Source: Desulfovibrionaceae bacterium UBA930
GTDB taxonomy: Bacteria; Desulfobacterota; Desulfovibrionia; Desulfovibrionales; Desulfovibrionaceae
Direction: 5' to 3'
Assembly (NCBI GenBank): GCA_002293605.1
Contig: DBDO01000029.1
Coordinates: forward strand, 1-13,913
DNA: 13,913 nt
A program made the translations under genes and the position numbers. Shown one piece after another: positions 13,337-13,913 of the stretch (position 1 is its first letter; the number at the start of each line of letters is the position of its first letter). Below the pieces are notes generated by a model that did not search any database, was not told the origin of the DNA, and saw only the letters and a list, made by a program, of their open reading frames with translations.

Positions 13337-13913
13337 ATGTTTTTGCATCAATACCGCAACCGCCGGGTGCTGCTTACCGGCCATACCGGCTTCAAGGGTT
13401 TCTGGCTCTGCACCTGGCTTTTGGAACTGGGGGCAAAGGTCGCCGGATATTCTCTTGGGATTCCTACCGACCCTTCCGGCTTTGAGGCCCTTGGGCTGCA
13501 AAGCCGTATCAGCCATTTCACCGGCGATGTGCGCGACAGAGAGGCCCTTGCCGCCGCCATAGACCGTTTTCAGCCTGAAGTTATTTTTCATATGGCGGCC
13601 CAGGCCCTGGTCAGGCCCTCGTATGAAGATCCGACCCTGACCTTTGAAAGCAACGCCCTTGGCACCCTGAACCTGCTTGAGGCGGTGCGGCGTACGCCGG
13701 GGGTGCGCAGCCTTGTGCTGATCACCAGCGACAAGTGCTACCGTAATGATGAATGGGTCTTCGGCTACCGGGAAAGCGACCATCTCGGCGGCAAAGACCC
13801 CTACAGCGCTTCCAAGGCCTGCGCCGAAATTATCGCCCACGCCTATTGCTCCTCTTTTTTCCGCGAAGGAACGCGCATGGCCACGGTCAGGGCGGGCAAC
13901 GTCATCGGCGGCG
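13337..13913 (+). CDS. rfbG: CDP-glucose 4,6-dehydratase, 5' part (runs off window)
   Basis: The frame is open for 192 codons to the window edge. It is an extended short-chain dehydrogenase/reductase with TGHTGFKGFWL (14-24; NAD-binding loop) and HMAAQALVRPSYEDP (85-99). ITSDKCYRNDEWVFGYRE spans 129-146, PYSASK has Tyr156 and Lys160 as the catalytic pair, and RAGNVIGG is at the edge. The GHTGFKG and SDKCY...WGYRE-type pattern is typical of CDP-glucose 4,6-dehydratase rather than the dTDP or GDP enzymes. It makes CDP-4-keto-6-deoxyglucose for dideoxy or branched sugars of O-antigen or capsule. AAGGA lies 6 nt before the ATG. It is divergent from xdhC and probably opens a polysaccharide-sugar operon beyond the window. 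Confidence 0.9.
   Translation, partial: MFLHQYRNRRVLLTGHTGFKGFWLCTWLLELGAKVAGYSLGIPTDPSGFEALGLQSRISHFTGDVRDREALAAAIDRFQPEVIFHMAAQALVRPSYEDPTLTFESNALGTLNLLEAVRRTPGVRSLVLITSDKCYRNDEWVFGYRESDHLGGKDPYSASKACAEIIAHAYCSSFFREGTRMATVRAGNVIGG

Noticed and set aside
13199..13840. Minus-strand 213-residue frame at the right edge
   Set aside because: Antisense shadow of the CDP-glucose 4,6-dehydratase gene, whose motifs and ribosome site are clear on the plus strand.

Overview
The window looks like chromosomal DNA from a GC-rich deltaproteobacterium, most likely Desulfovibrio or a close relative. This is inferred from the gene mix (a gmhA/FmdB/hemC/Lon-like operon and an XdhC/MocA-type cluster), the GC-rich codon use and a GC-rich dispersed intergenic repeat of a kind I recall from such genomes. 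No taxonomic marker is present, so the assignment is tentative.

Left part (1-1990): a zinc-finger protein of the YgiT/MqsA antitoxin type has lost its DNA-binding half and reads straight into a GC-rich repeat. Next comes a divergent pair: an HxlR-type regulator with several cysteines (-) and a small nitroreductase (+). They share an AT-rich intergenic region holding a possible operator and a tiny overlapping leader ORF. A 20-bp palindrome and a second long hairpin fill the convergent gap that follows.

Housekeeping operon (1992-6299, all -, transcribed right to left): gmhA (sedoheptulose-7-phosphate isomerase), an FmdB-type zinc-ribbon protein, hemC (hydroxymethylbilane synthase) and a Lon-like AAA+ protease. 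The last three are joined by overlapping stop and start codons.

Accessory block (about 6561-9673): visibly AT-richer in its left half and lying just downstream of the 3' end of a tRNA-Ala(CGC) gene. It holds a two-gene cassette (DGQHR/DndB-like protein plus a small GIY-YIG nuclease-fold protein), an N-formylglutamate-amidohydrolase family protein, and an AlbA/Schlafen-type DNA-binding protein that is cut off after its first domain. The untranslated leader of the last gene can fold into mutually exclusive hairpins. Two hairpin terminators lie between it and the tRNA. No integrase or repeated att site was found.

Right part (9913-13162, -): XdhC-family protein, then a MocA-like nucleotidyltransferase fused to an HD domain, then a histidine phosphatase. 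All overlap by 4 nt. Together they suggest maturation of a molybdopterin-cytosine-dinucleotide enzyme. A terminator-like hairpin lies upstream of xdhC. At the right edge a divergent CDP-glucose 4,6-dehydratase gene (surface-polysaccharide sugar synthesis) starts and runs off the window.

The best candidate for something new is the DGQHR + GIY-YIG cassette in the accessory block. The sequence supports its composition and coupling but not its function.
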